This document shows, one piece after another, positions 1 through 6,594 of a DNA stretch of 29,476 bases. The notes below the pieces were generated by a model. The model saw only the letters and a program-made list of their open reading frames with translations. It ran no database searches and was not told where the DNA came from. The stretch is from positions 1 through 29,476 of IMG/VR virus record IMGVR_UViG_3300037963_000485; one strand, written 5' to 3'. Position 1 is the first letter of the stretch; each line of letters starts with the position of its first letter. This stretch comes from a virus. Both the position numbers and the translations under genes were made by a program.

Positions 1-240
1 TGTCAATTCAGTTGGTATTGTGATGGCAAGAGTGATAAACCAAGAGAGCCAAAAGCATGGAGAGATGCTATGCACGTAGCAAATGGTGTGTACAATGGAC
101 ACTTAGATGACTTTGTGGAAGGTGCTACACACTACCATGCCTACTATGTTAATCCTAGTTGGGCAGAAACTAAAACTTATGTAACAAGAATAGATGACCA
201 CATATTTTATAGGTGGGATATTGAAAGGAGTAAAAAATGA
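1..240 (+). CDS. SleB-like cell wall hydrolase (Hydrolase_2), 3' part only
   Basis: Frame 1 is open from the first base to a TGA at 238-240, giving the last 79 residues of a protein whose start lies left of the window. It begins with CQFSWYCDGKSD and later has GATHYHAYYVNPSWA and DHIFYRW. These are characteristic of the C-terminal half of phage SleB-type cell wall hydrolases (Hydrolase_2 family, peptidoglycan-cleaving, related to spore cortex-lytic SleB). The catalytic glutamate region should lie upstream and cannot be seen. The stop overlaps the next start (ATGA), so the two genes are probably translationally coupled. It sits among early genes on the strand opposite the late endolysin, so it may act at a different stage from that enzyme. 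Family assignment is firm; its stage of action is inference. Confidence 0.88.
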   Translation, partial: CQFSWYCDGKSDKPREPKAWRDAMHVANGVYNGHLDDFVEGATHYHAYYVNPSWAETKTYVTRIDDHIFYRWDIERSKK

Positions 241-506
241 CAATGTATAGATTAGAAATGAAACCTCATGTTGAGACAGATGCTCAATATGAGAAAAGAA
301 AAATGGATTTGTTAGAAAGTGAATCATCAACAAGTCAAAGAAATTATAACTACATACAAAGAAAAATAAATGAGTTCAAAGATGGTGTTACAGATGCTAT
401 GATACATGGCACAAAAGACGAGAAAAAATCACACCATTATTATAATCAAGGTTATGACTTTGGTATAGATTTATTTTGTAAACAAGAGGAGTGGACACAT
501 GAATAA
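237..506 (+). CDS. Small hypothetical protein, 89 aa
   Basis: The ATG overlaps the stop of the preceding hydrolase gene (ATGA) and is preceded by an AGGAG ribosome binding site at a normal distance. The product is hydrophilic and highly charged, with many Lys and Glu in the first half, a probable helix around residues 35-60 and an aromatic-rich C-terminus. There is no signal peptide or membrane segment. The second methionine at codon 3 could also be the start. I do not recognise the family. It belongs to a cluster of small early genes, which in phages often encode host-takeover proteins, but nothing in the sequence assigns a role. Confidence 0.75.
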   Translation: MTMYRLEMKPHVETDAQYEKRKMDLLESESSTSQRNYNYIQRKINEFKDGVTDAMIHGTKDEKKSHHYYNQGYDFGIDLFCKQEEWTHE

Positions 507-582
507 TGAAGAATTGATATGGTTTATATTAGGTTGTGCTTCAGTAGCATTCTTATTTGGATACTTTGGAATATGCCTATGA
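499..582 (+). CDS. Membrane microprotein, 27 aa
   Basis: This very short reading frame starts at an ATG inside the end of the previous gene, after a GAGGAG-type ribosome binding site near 485-490, and ends in an ATGA junction with the next gene. The peptide is MNNEELI followed by a continuous hydrophobic stretch of about 20 residues ending in GICL, so it is predicted to be one membrane helix with a short acidic N-terminus. The ribosome binding site and the stop/start overlaps on both sides support real translation despite its size. Possible roles are a small lysis accessory or a superinfection or membrane-altering peptide; none can be chosen from sequence. Confidence 0.5.
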   Translation: MNNEELIWFILGCASVAFLFGYFGICL

Positions 583-749
583 AGAAATCAAAAGAACAAC
601 AAAAGAAAGAAGACAATATGATATTGTTATCTTGGGAAGATTATTCAAAACAGTTTAATACATATTCAATACTGACTTGGATAATTTATATTATATTATT
701 TATTCCCATGTTAATTGCATGGATTATAATTGAAATGAGAAAGGATTAA
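579..749 (+). CDS. Small single-pass membrane protein, 56 aa
   Basis: I place the start at the ATG overlapping the preceding stop (ATGA) rather than at an upstream in-frame codon near 519, because the upstream extension overlaps the 27-aa microprotein and reads out of phase with it. The protein has a Lys/Glu-rich N-terminus (MKKSKEQQKKEDN), a middle linker, and one strong hydrophobic helix at about residues 32-51 (many Ile/Leu/Trp) followed by a positively charged tail. It is a membrane protein of unknown function lying three genes after the cell-wall hydrolase, so a holin-like or inner-membrane lysis role is possible but unproven. Confidence 0.6.
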   Translation: MKKSKEQQKKEDNMILLSWEDYSKQFNTYSILTWIIYIILFIPMLIAWIIIEMRKD

Positions 750-751
750 TT

Positions 752-1243
752 ATGAATAGATTTATTATAGAAAAGACACCTCAAGAAATTGCATCATCTC
801 TATGTGACCAACACGTAGTTAAGATGCCACTTGAAGAAGCACAGATGTTATGTACTGCCTTATGGCATCATGCACCTCAGTATGCAGAAGATAATAACTT
901 GTACAAACCTGTACATCAAAAGCATCCATGTACTTTATGGGCAATGCAGACAAGAAGTAATTATTCTTTTGCTTGGAGATTGTATATTGCAATGCTTGTA
1001 GAGTATGAAGTTAGGTATGGCAAAAAGCATGGAGCAGGCAAGCATAAGTTTACTTTACTCAAAGGTATGGAGTATATACCTATGGGAGAACTGACTCAAC
1101 ATCCTCAATGTTTTAGTGGATTAGATGAGTTAAAGACAGATGAGTTTTATCCTATTGAAGCTTATAGAAAGTTTTATATTGCAGATAAGTTAGACTTTGC
1201 AAGATATAAATATACTACAAAACCTAGTTGGTTATATGTTTAA
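752..1243 (+). CDS. Conserved phage protein of unknown function (CDQHVVKM motif)
   Basis: The 163-residue product starts after an AAGGA site at 741-745. It carries CDQHVVKM near residue 18, then LEEAQML, and further on HPCTLWA. I recognise this pattern from hypothetical proteins found in many tailed phages, but I know of no established function. The conserved Cys/His residues (C18, H21, H58, C60) could bind a metal or form a catalytic site; this is inference. There is no membrane segment. Its place upstream of the replication genes suggests early expression. The gene is complete, and its last bases overlap the start of a small membrane protein. Confidence 0.8.
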   Translation: MNRFIIEKTPQEIASSLCDQHVVKMPLEEAQMLCTALWHHAPQYAEDNNLYKPVHQKHPCTLWAMQTRSNYSFAWRLYIAMLVEYEVRYGKKHGAGKHKFTLLKGMEYIPMGELTQHPQCFSGLDELKTDEFYPIEAYRKFYIADKLDFARYKYTTKPSWLYV

Positions 1244-1364
1244 GTTATTTAATTATATAATAGGTATTGTAATAGGTAGTTATTTAGTGTATATAATAGG
1301 TATGGCAATCCTAAATGATATATGTGGTTGTGCATTAGATGTATATAAATGGCTATTTGTATAA
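1236..1364 (+). CDS. Membrane microprotein, 42 aa
   Basis: A short frame begins inside the last codons of the previous gene (ATGTTTAAG) and ends 14 bases before the next start. The peptide has a basic MFK start, a hydrophobic helix of about 20 residues rich in Ile, Val and Gly, then a short DICGC segment with two cysteines and a second hydrophobic tail. It fills an otherwise empty gap in a genome with almost no gaps, which supports it. There is no strong ribosome binding site, so translation would rely on coupling. Function unknown. Confidence 0.45.
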   Translation: MFKLFNYIIGIVIGSYLVYIIGMAILNDICGCALDVYKWLFV

Positions 1365-1378
1365 AGAAAGGACACGTA

Positions 1379-1798
1379 ATGAAGTGGACAGAACTAGAAC
1401 CTAAGAAAGAGGACAGAAAAAAGTTTGACATTGACCTTCAATGGGGAAAAGTCAGAGAAAAAAATGTGGCAAAAATGTTACAAGATAAAAAGATAGAAGT
1501 CAAAAGTGAAAGAGATATCTGGCAGTCAACAGGTAACATTGCTATTGAGTTTGAATCCTATGGAAAACCTAGTGGTATCATGGCAACTGAATCAGATTAT
1601 TGGTTTCATAATCTTTGTATTGGAGATGAAACCTTTTGTACTTTAGTCTTTGATGTCAATAGCTTACGAAAGATTATTAATAATTTAGATTCAAAAAAGA
1701 TTGTCAAGGGTGGTGACCACTATGCATCACGAATGTATCTTTTAAATCTTCAAAAGTTATTCTCTTCTGATGTAATTAAAACTTTCAAAGGAAGTTAA
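1379..1798 (+). CDS. Putative PD-(D/E)XK nuclease-like protein, 139 aa
   Basis: An AAAGGA site at 1367-1372 lies six bases before the ATG at 1379. I prefer this start to an ATG at 1349, which lies inside the preceding microprotein gene. The sequence FDIDLQWGKVREK is followed by KIEVKSERDIW and then TGNIAIE. The E40-V-K42 pair after an acidic N-terminal strand, with conserved E27 and E57, fits a small PD-(D/E)XK nuclease fold such as phage or Holliday-junction-type endonucleases. I have seen similar proteins in marine phages annotated only as hypothetical. A nuclease would suit its place just upstream of replication genes, but activity is inferred. Confidence 0.6.
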   Translation: MKWTELEPKKEDRKKFDIDLQWGKVREKNVAKMLQDKKIEVKSERDIWQSTGNIAIEFESYGKPSGIMATESDYWFHNLCIGDETFCTLVFDVNSLRKIINNLDSKKIVKGGDHYASRMYLLNLQKLFSSDVIKTFKGS

Positions 1799-1799
1799 C

Positions 1800-1988
1800 A
1801 TGGGATTAAAAAATCAAACGAATAAATGGGAAGTCATACATCTTCAAGTTGATAGGAATACATATATTGTTTCTGCAACTGACAGATGGGAAGCAATGAG
1901 AAAGGCATTGAATGATATGGACAAACCTACAATAAAAGAAACAGTAGAAACTGTAACTGAATCAATCACACCAATAAGGTATTCATGA
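1800..1988 (+). CDS. Small hypothetical protein, 62 aa
   Basis: A good AAAGGAAG ribosome binding site lies about six bases before the ATG. The product has a central stretch WEVIHLQVDRNTYIVSATD that looks like a beta hairpin, then a helix (WEAMRKALNDM), suggesting a small alpha/beta domain. There is no membrane helix. The stop overlaps the next gene by four bases (ATGA), indicating coupling. I do not recognise the family. The small size and the location in the early block are typical of accessory phage genes. Confidence 0.7.
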   Translation: MGLKNQTNKWEVIHLQVDRNTYIVSATDRWEAMRKALNDMDKPTIKETVETVTESITPIRYS

Positions 1989-2320
1989 TGGAGCAAGAGC
2001 CTGAAAGATATTATGATTGGGTTGGTTGGAAACTTAGAAAGGTAATAAAAAATATGGAAGATAAAAACAAAGCACCTGAGTATTTATCAGGAAAGGGTAA
2101 AGAAGATTTAGTAAATAGTCCACCTCACTACAATCAGTCAAGTGTAGAATGCATTGATGCTATAGAGAGTGCAACTGAGGATGGGTTTGAAAACTATTTA
2201 CAAGGTAACATTATTAAGTATATATGGAGATATAGATACAAGAATGGTATTCAAGATTTGAAGAAAGCAGAATGGTATCTTAATAAATTAATTAATGTTG
2301 TGAATAAAAGATATGACTAA
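1985..2320 (+). CDS. DUF3310 family protein (phage nucleotide kinase-like)
   Basis: The C-terminal two thirds contain VNSPPHYNQSSVECIDAIE, GNIIKYIWRYRYKNG and DLKKAEWYLNKLI. This is the DUF3310 signature found in many tailed phages and sometimes labelled nucleotide kinase because of a T7-group homologue. The domain occupies roughly residues 40-108; the N-terminal 40 residues are a charged extension. Two ATGs (1985 and 1988) are possible after an AAGG site at 1976-1979, and the first forms an ATGA overlap with the upstream gene. The biochemical role of the family is unsettled. The nearby replication genes are consistent with a link to nucleotide metabolism. Confidence 0.85.
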   Translation: MMEQEPERYYDWVGWKLRKVIKNMEDKNKAPEYLSGKGKEDLVNSPPHYNQSSVECIDAIESATEDGFENYLQGNIIKYIWRYRYKNGIQDLKKAEWYLNKLINVVNKRYD

Positions 2321-2495
2321 TCTTTGGCAAGGAAGTAAAAAATCTCTTTACAAAGAACTGTATATGCAGTATCTTGAAGAAGGTTATACTTCAAGTGAAG
2401 CTAAAAAACTAGCAAAATCAGAAGTGGAAGACATGATAGATACTGACACAGAGTTTATAAATGAAATAATAAAACAGGAGTATGATGATGGATAA
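2313..2495 (+). CDS. Small hypothetical protein, 60 aa
   Basis: The start lies inside the end of the DUF3310 gene, so translation is probably coupled; no strong ribosome binding site is seen. The product is helical and acidic, with YMQYLEEGYTSSEAKKLAKSE resembling a small helix-turn-helix-like or coiled segment, followed by an Asp/Glu-rich tail. The motif ARG-free 'EGYTSSEAKKLA' pattern occurs in small phage proteins but I cannot assign a family. No membrane helix or cysteines are present. Confidence 0.7.
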   Translation: MTNLWQGSKKSLYKELYMQYLEEGYTSSEAKKLAKSEVEDMIDTDTEFINEIIKQEYDDG

Positions 2496-2685
2496 GAATG
2501 AGTATGTAGGAATTGTAGATGGTGTAGAAAAAGAATGTGTAATATCTTACAACACTACAAAAGATATGTATGAATTAATTGAATCTGAGAATGGTAAAAT
2601 AATTAATAGATACTATTCTATAAAGAGAGAAGGCATGGTAACACTTGCCAATGTATTAACAACAGACAGTACTAGGGAGAAGTAA
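2488..2685 (+). CDS. Small hypothetical protein, 65 aa
   Basis: Three ATGs follow in a row at 2482, 2485 and 2488. The AGGAG site ends at 2480, so the third has the best spacing (seven bases) and I chose it; the first would give 67 aa. The product is hydrophilic with alternating beta-type segments (YVGIVDGVEKECVISYN, then MYELIESENGKIINRYYSI), suggesting a small all-beta domain. Function is not recognisable. It overlaps the preceding gene by eight bases and is followed directly by the primase-helicase, so it is probably in the same transcript. Confidence 0.7.
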   Translation: MDKNEYVGIVDGVEKECVISYNTTKDMYELIESENGKIINRYYSIKREGMVTLANVLTTDSTREK

Positions 2686-2686
2686 T

Positions 2687-4324
2687 ATGTCAAAAGTAAT
2701 GAGTAGAGGTAGTTGTTCCAACTGTGGTTCTTCAGATGCAAATATAAAGTACGAAGGTGGTACTAAGTTTTGTTTCTCTTGTAGAACTTATTCAAAAGCA
2801 GAAGGACATGAACAGGTTGCTAAACCTGTATCAATAAACAATAATCATTTAAACTTTAGTAGTGGAGTGATAGATGCTATACATGATAGACAGATTAAAA
2901 GAGAGACTTGTAACTTTTATAATGTCCAAGTCTTACACGATAGAAATAATAATGTGGTTAAGCATATATATCCTTATTTCGATATTAATAATAGTCACGT
3001 AGCTAATAAGGTAAGGCTTGTAGATAATAAAGCTTTCCATTCTGAAGGTGCATTACAGAATGCAACTCTGTTTGGACAGAATAAATTTAAAGGTGGTAAG
3101 TATCTTACAATATGTGAAGGAGAAGTTGATGCTCTGTCTGCCTATGAATTGATGGGTTCTAAGTGGGCATCTGTCTCAATAAAGAATGGTTGTCAGTCTG
3201 CACTAAGAGATGTCAAGGCAAACTATGACTACATCAATAAGTTTGAAAAGATTGTCATTTGTTTTGATAATGATGAGCATGGAAGAAAAGCAGCCAACCA
3301 AGTTGCTCAAGTCTTTGAACCTAACAAGTGTTTGATTATGGACATGAGGTTTAAGGATGCCAATGAATATCTCATGAAGAATATGAGAGAAGAGTTTACA
3401 AAAGATTGGTGGAATGCTAGACCTTATACACCTGCAGGCATATATAACTTGGCAGATATATCTAATCGTATCTATGAAGAGGATGATACAGAGACTTGTT
3501 TGTATCCTTATGCAGGATTAAATGATAAGTTATTTGGCATGAGGACAGGTGAACTTGTTACCTTTACTGCAGGCACAGGAGCAGGAAAGTCTTCTCTTAT
3601 GAGAGAGATGATGCACCACTTACTAAAGAATACTAAACATAATATTGGTGTGTTCTCTCTTGAAGAAAACATAACAAGAACTATGTTACATATTATGTCA
3701 GTAGAAGCTAGTGATAGATTATATATTAAGGAAGTACAAAAGAACTATACCACAGAGCAGTTACAAGCTTTTGAAAAAGAAACTATAGGTACAAGAAGGT
3801 TCTTTGGCTTTGACCACTTTGGTTCTATTACTACTGATGAGATATTAAATAGAGTAAGATATATGGTAAAGGCTTTGGATTGTAAGTACATACTTATTGA
3901 CCACCTTTCAATTCTTGTGTCAGGTATTGAAGGCGAAGATGAAAGAAGAAACATTGACCAACTTATGACAAAGCTACGTTCTCTTGTAGAAGAAACAAGA
4001 TGTGCAATGCTTCTTGTATCTCACTTGAGAAGAGCTACAGGAGATAAAGGTCAAGAGCAAGGTAAAGAAATATCTTTGTCAATGCTTAGAGGTTCACATT
4101 CTATTGCACAAATATCTGATGCAGTTATTGCTCTGGAAAGAGACCAACAAGCAGAAGACCCTGTGGTAGCGAATACAACTACTGTAAGGGTACTAAAGAA
4201 TAGATACGCAGGAGAGACAGGAGTAGCAACATATCTTCTGTATAATAAAGATTCAGGAAGATTAAAGGAGATAGAGAATCCTCTTGAATCTAATAATCAA
4301 AATGATTTAGAGGACTTTTTATAA
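2687..4324 (+). CDS. T7 gp4-like DNA primase-helicase
   Basis: This 545-residue replisome motor unwinds DNA and should lay down RNA primers. An N-terminal zinc finger is formed by C10, C13, C29 and C32. A TOPRIM primase domain follows, with CEGEVDALS (E144, D148), CFDNDEHG (D194, D196) and DANEYL. The C-terminal RecA-like helicase has Walker A AGTGAGKSS (K301), a Walker B-like YILIDHL, and LLVSHLRR. All catalytic motifs are present, so both activities are expected. The length matches T7 gp4 (566 aa). The AGGGAG site at 2674-2679 fixes the start. The stop overlaps the polymerase start by one base (TAATG), so helicase and polymerase are coupled, as expected for partners at the fork. Confidence 0.96.
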   Translation: MSKVMSRGSCSNCGSSDANIKYEGGTKFCFSCRTYSKAEGHEQVAKPVSINNNHLNFSSGVIDAIHDRQIKRETCNFYNVQVLHDRNNNVVKHIYPYFDINNSHVANKVRLVDNKAFHSEGALQNATLFGQNKFKGGKYLTICEGEVDALSAYELMGSKWASVSIKNGCQSALRDVKANYDYINKFEKIVICFDNDEHGRKAANQVAQVFEPNKCLIMDMRFKDANEYLMKNMREEFTKDWWNARPYTPAGIYNLADISNRIYEEDDTETCLYPYAGLNDKLFGMRTGELVTFTAGTGAGKSSLMREMMHHLLKNTKHNIGVFSLEENITRTMLHIMSVEASDRLYIKEVQKNYTTEQLQAFEKETIGTRRFFGFDHFGSITTDEILNRVRYMVKALDCKYILIDHLSILVSGIEGEDERRNIDQLMTKLRSLVEETRCAMLLVSHLRRATGDKGQEQGKEISLSMLRGSHSIAQISDAVIALERDQQAEDPVVANTTTVRVLKNRYAGETGVATYLLYNKDSGRLKEIENPLESNNQNDLEDFL

Positions 4325-5973
4325 TGAGATTCATAGTAGATATAGAGACTGATGCTATTGATGCAAAGGTTATTCATTGTATTGTTGCTAAGAATATTGA
4401 TACTGAAGAAGTATTAACTTGGCATGGAGATACTCTGAGAGACTTTGCTTCATGGGCAGAAACTGTTGACATATTTATTATGCATAATGGCATCTCTTTT
4501 GATGCACCTGTTCTCAATAAACTGACAGGAAGTAAGATAAAACTTTCACAGGTGAGAGACACTTTAATCCTTTCACAACTCTCAGACCCTATGCTAGAAG
4601 GTGGACATTCACTCAAGGCATGGGGTGAGAGATTGGGATTTGGAAAGATAGAGTATAATGACTTTAGTCATTTCAATGAAGAGATGTTAAAATATTGCAT
4701 ACAAGATGTACAACTAACACATAAACTTTATAAACATTTACTTCCTAAACTAAAGAAGTTTTCAAAGAAGTCTATGTTATTAGAGCATGAGATAAGAGCA
4801 ATTGTAAACAGGCAAGAACAGAATGGGTTCACACTAGATGTAAAGAGTGCAACTATCTTATGCTCTAAGCTTGAAGCAGAAGCTTCACAAATAGAAAAAG
4901 ATTTACAAACAGTTTTCCCACCTATCACAGAAGAAAGGTACTCTGAGAAAACAGGCAAGAGACTAAGTGATAAGGTGGAGCATTTCAATCCTAACTCTAG
5001 GCAACAAATATCTAAGAGGTTGATAGAGAAAGGTTGGAAACCTGAGAACCTCACACCTACAGGGCATCCTATAGTTGATGAAGGAACATTGAAGAAGATA
5101 AAAAATATTCCTGAAGCACTACAGATTGCTCACTATCTTCTACTACAGAAGAGAGTTTCTCAGATTAAATCTTGGATAGATGTTGTCCAAGAAGATGGCA
5201 AGGTGCATGGAAGAGTCATGACACTAAAAGCAATTAGTGGAAGAATGGCACATAACTCTCCAAATATGGCACAAGTTCCTGCTTCCTACTCTCCCTATGG
5301 AAAGGAATGTAGGTCAGTTTGGATACCTACAAATGACAAGTATACACTTGTAGGTTGTGATGCATCTAGCCTAGAGCTACGTTGCCTTGCTCATTATATG
5401 GGCGATAAAAAATTTACAAAAGAAGTTGTAGATGGTGACATACATACTGCCAATCAAAAGGCTGCAGGTCTGAAGACTAGAGACCAAGCAAAGACTTTTA
5501 TCTATGCTTTAATCTATGGAGCAGGTGCAGAAAAGATTGGTAGTATTGTAGGTGGTGGCAAGAATGAAGGACAGAAAGTTATCAATCAGTTTATGAAGAA
5601 TATGCCTGCCTTAAAAGCTTTGCGTGATAAAGTTGATAGGGTAGCGAAGACAGGATTCGTAAGAGGATTAGATGGCAGACTTCTGAAAGTTCGACAGTAC
5701 CATGCATCTATGAACTTGCTTCTTCAAGGAGCAGGAGCTATCATTTGTAAAGAATGGCTACGTCAAATAACCTATAAGGTGCAACAGGCATACGACTATA
5801 AGCTTGTTGCATCTATTCATGACGAATATCAATTTGAAGTTCGTAGAGACCAAGCAGAAAGGTTTGGGGAGATAACTAAACAAGCTATGAAGCTTACTCA
5901 AAAAGAACTGAGTATTCATTGTCCACTAGATAGTGAATATAAGATAGGAAAAAATTGGTATGAAACTCATTAA
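4324..5973 (+). CDS. T7-like family A DNA polymerase with 3'-5' exonuclease
   Basis: This 549-residue enzyme is the phage replicative polymerase. Proofreading motifs are DIETD (D6, E8), HNGISFD (D60) and YCIQD (Y124, D128). The polymerase domain has motif A with D346 in GCDASSLELR, motif B from R386 to G399 with K390 and Y398, and motif C with H499, D500 and E501. Tyr394 occupies the place of T7 Tyr526, the residue that limits discrimination against dideoxynucleotides. T7 polymerase has 704 residues; here only about 22 residues (199-220) stand where T7 has its long thioredoxin-binding insertion, so use of host thioredoxin as a clamp is doubtful. The gene overlaps the helicase stop by one base. 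Confidence 0.96.
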   Translation: MRFIVDIETDAIDAKVIHCIVAKNIDTEEVLTWHGDTLRDFASWAETVDIFIMHNGISFDAPVLNKLTGSKIKLSQVRDTLILSQLSDPMLEGGHSLKAWGERLGFGKIEYNDFSHFNEEMLKYCIQDVQLTHKLYKHLLPKLKKFSKKSMLLEHEIRAIVNRQEQNGFTLDVKSATILCSKLEAEASQIEKDLQTVFPPITEERYSEKTGKRLSDKVEHFNPNSRQQISKRLIEKGWKPENLTPTGHPIVDEGTLKKIKNIPEALQIAHYLLLQKRVSQIKSWIDVVQEDGKVHGRVMTLKAISGRMAHNSPNMAQVPASYSPYGKECRSVWIPTNDKYTLVGCDASSLELRCLAHYMGDKKFTKEVVDGDIHTANQKAAGLKTRDQAKTFIYALIYGAGAEKIGSIVGGGKNEGQKVINQFMKNMPALKALRDKVDRVAKTGFVRGLDGRLLKVRQYHASMNLLLQGAGAIICKEWLRQITYKVQQAYDYKLVASIHDEYQFEVRRDQAERFGEITKQAMKLTQKELSIHCPLDSEYKIGKNWYETH

Positions 5974-5978
5974 AGGGG

Positions 5979-6007
5979 TTTACATATTATCTTTTATATG
6001 ATATATT
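5979..6007 (+). promoter_or_regulatory. Probable sigma70-type promoter for SSB and downstream genes
   Basis: The 88-base gap after the polymerase holds TTTACA at 5979-5984, a 17-base spacer, and TATATT at 6002-6007. These match the TTGACA/TATAAT consensus at 5 of 6 and 5 of 6 positions. Transcription would begin near 6014, leaving a leader of about 48 bases with an AAGGAG site at 6048-6053 before the SSB start. The rest of the gap shows no gene or clear hairpin. AT-rich DNA gives chance matches, so confidence is moderate. Confidence 0.55.
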
Positions 6008-6061
6008 CGTTTTAACAATAACAGCAACCAAGATTGCACTATAAACTAAGGAGTAAAAACT

Positions 6062-6514
6062 ATGCCAGTATTAAGTGGTAAAGCCTATTGGGCAGCAATT
6101 TCAAATCCAAATACTACATTTGAACCTGTATGGTCAATTGATTTGGCTTTGGATTCTAAAGCTAAGAAAGAAGCAATCGACTTAGGTCTTACAGTTAAGA
6201 ATAAGTCAGATGACAGAGGTGATTTCGTGACCATTAAAAGAAAGGTCAAGAATAAAAGTGGGAATGATAATCCTGCACCTATGTTAAAGGACTCTGAGAA
6301 GAGAGACATCAGAGGTACATTAGTTGGTAATGGTTCTGATGTTAACGTACTCTTCAAGGTGTATGATTGGGAATACGCAGGCAAGAAAGGTAAAGGTTCT
6401 GATTTACAGGCAGTTCAAGTTACCAATCTTGTTGAGTACTCAGAAGGAGAGGACTTTGATGTCATCCCTGATGGGTATAAGTCATCAGAAAAAGCTGATG
6501 AAATCCCATTCTAA
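6062..6514 (+). CDS. Single-stranded DNA-binding protein, T7 gp2.5-like
   Basis: This 150-residue protein should coat single-stranded DNA at the fork and recruit polymerase and helicase. It starts MPVLSGKAYWAA, has an OB-fold-like pattern of beta strands through the middle (FVTIKRKV, VNVLFKVYDWEY, LQAVQVTNLVEY), and ends in an acidic tail finishing DEIPF. An acidic tail ending in phenylalanine is the hallmark of SSBs that bind replication partners. Position right after polymerase and before exonuclease and endonuclease I supports the assignment. A strong AAGGAG site precedes it, and the promoter upstream would allow the high level an SSB needs. Confidence 0.88.
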   Translation: MPVLSGKAYWAAISNPNTTFEPVWSIDLALDSKAKKEAIDLGLTVKNKSDDRGDFVTIKRKVKNKSGNDNPAPMLKDSEKRDIRGTLVGNGSDVNVLFKVYDWEYAGKKGKGSDLQAVQVTNLVEYSEGEDFDVIPDGYKSSEKADEIPF

Positions 6515-6521
6515 ATAATAA

Positions 6522-6578
6522 GTCTAGCTAAAGTTTTAGAGTTAATCTCGAAATGGGTGGGTTGTGTGGGTGCTAGAC
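6522..6578 (+). other. Intergenic segment able to form a stem-closed RNA structure
   Basis: The 80-base gap between SSB and exonuclease contains GTCTAGC at 6522-6528 and its perfect reverse complement GCTAGAC at 6572-6578. They could close a 57-nt structure. Inside are two short hairpin possibilities (CTAA/TTAG at 6528-6539, competing with the closing stem by one base, and GAG/CTC at 6539-6549) and a G-rich run with three GGG triplets (6555-6570), unusual in this AT-rich DNA. The exonuclease ribosome binding site follows directly. It may be an RNA control element or a processing site. It is too short and lacks the conserved loops for a tRNA. Confidence 0.4.
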
Positions 6579-6594
6579 GATATAAGGAGTTATC

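Noticed and set aside
1421-1450. TTGACA-like box inside the putative nuclease gene
   Set aside because: No acceptable -10 element at the right distance, and inside a coding region.
4728-5054. 108-aa open frame on the - strand inside the DNA polymerase
   Set aside because: Antisense to a well-conserved enzyme, no start signal; a chance frame.
6324-6518. 64-aa + strand frame inside the SSB
   Set aside because: Out of frame with a clear SSB gene, no ribosome binding site.
6522-6578. tRNA gene suggested by a 7-bp acceptor-like stem
   Set aside because: Only 57 bases long, no T-loop sequence, no proper D or anticodon arms.
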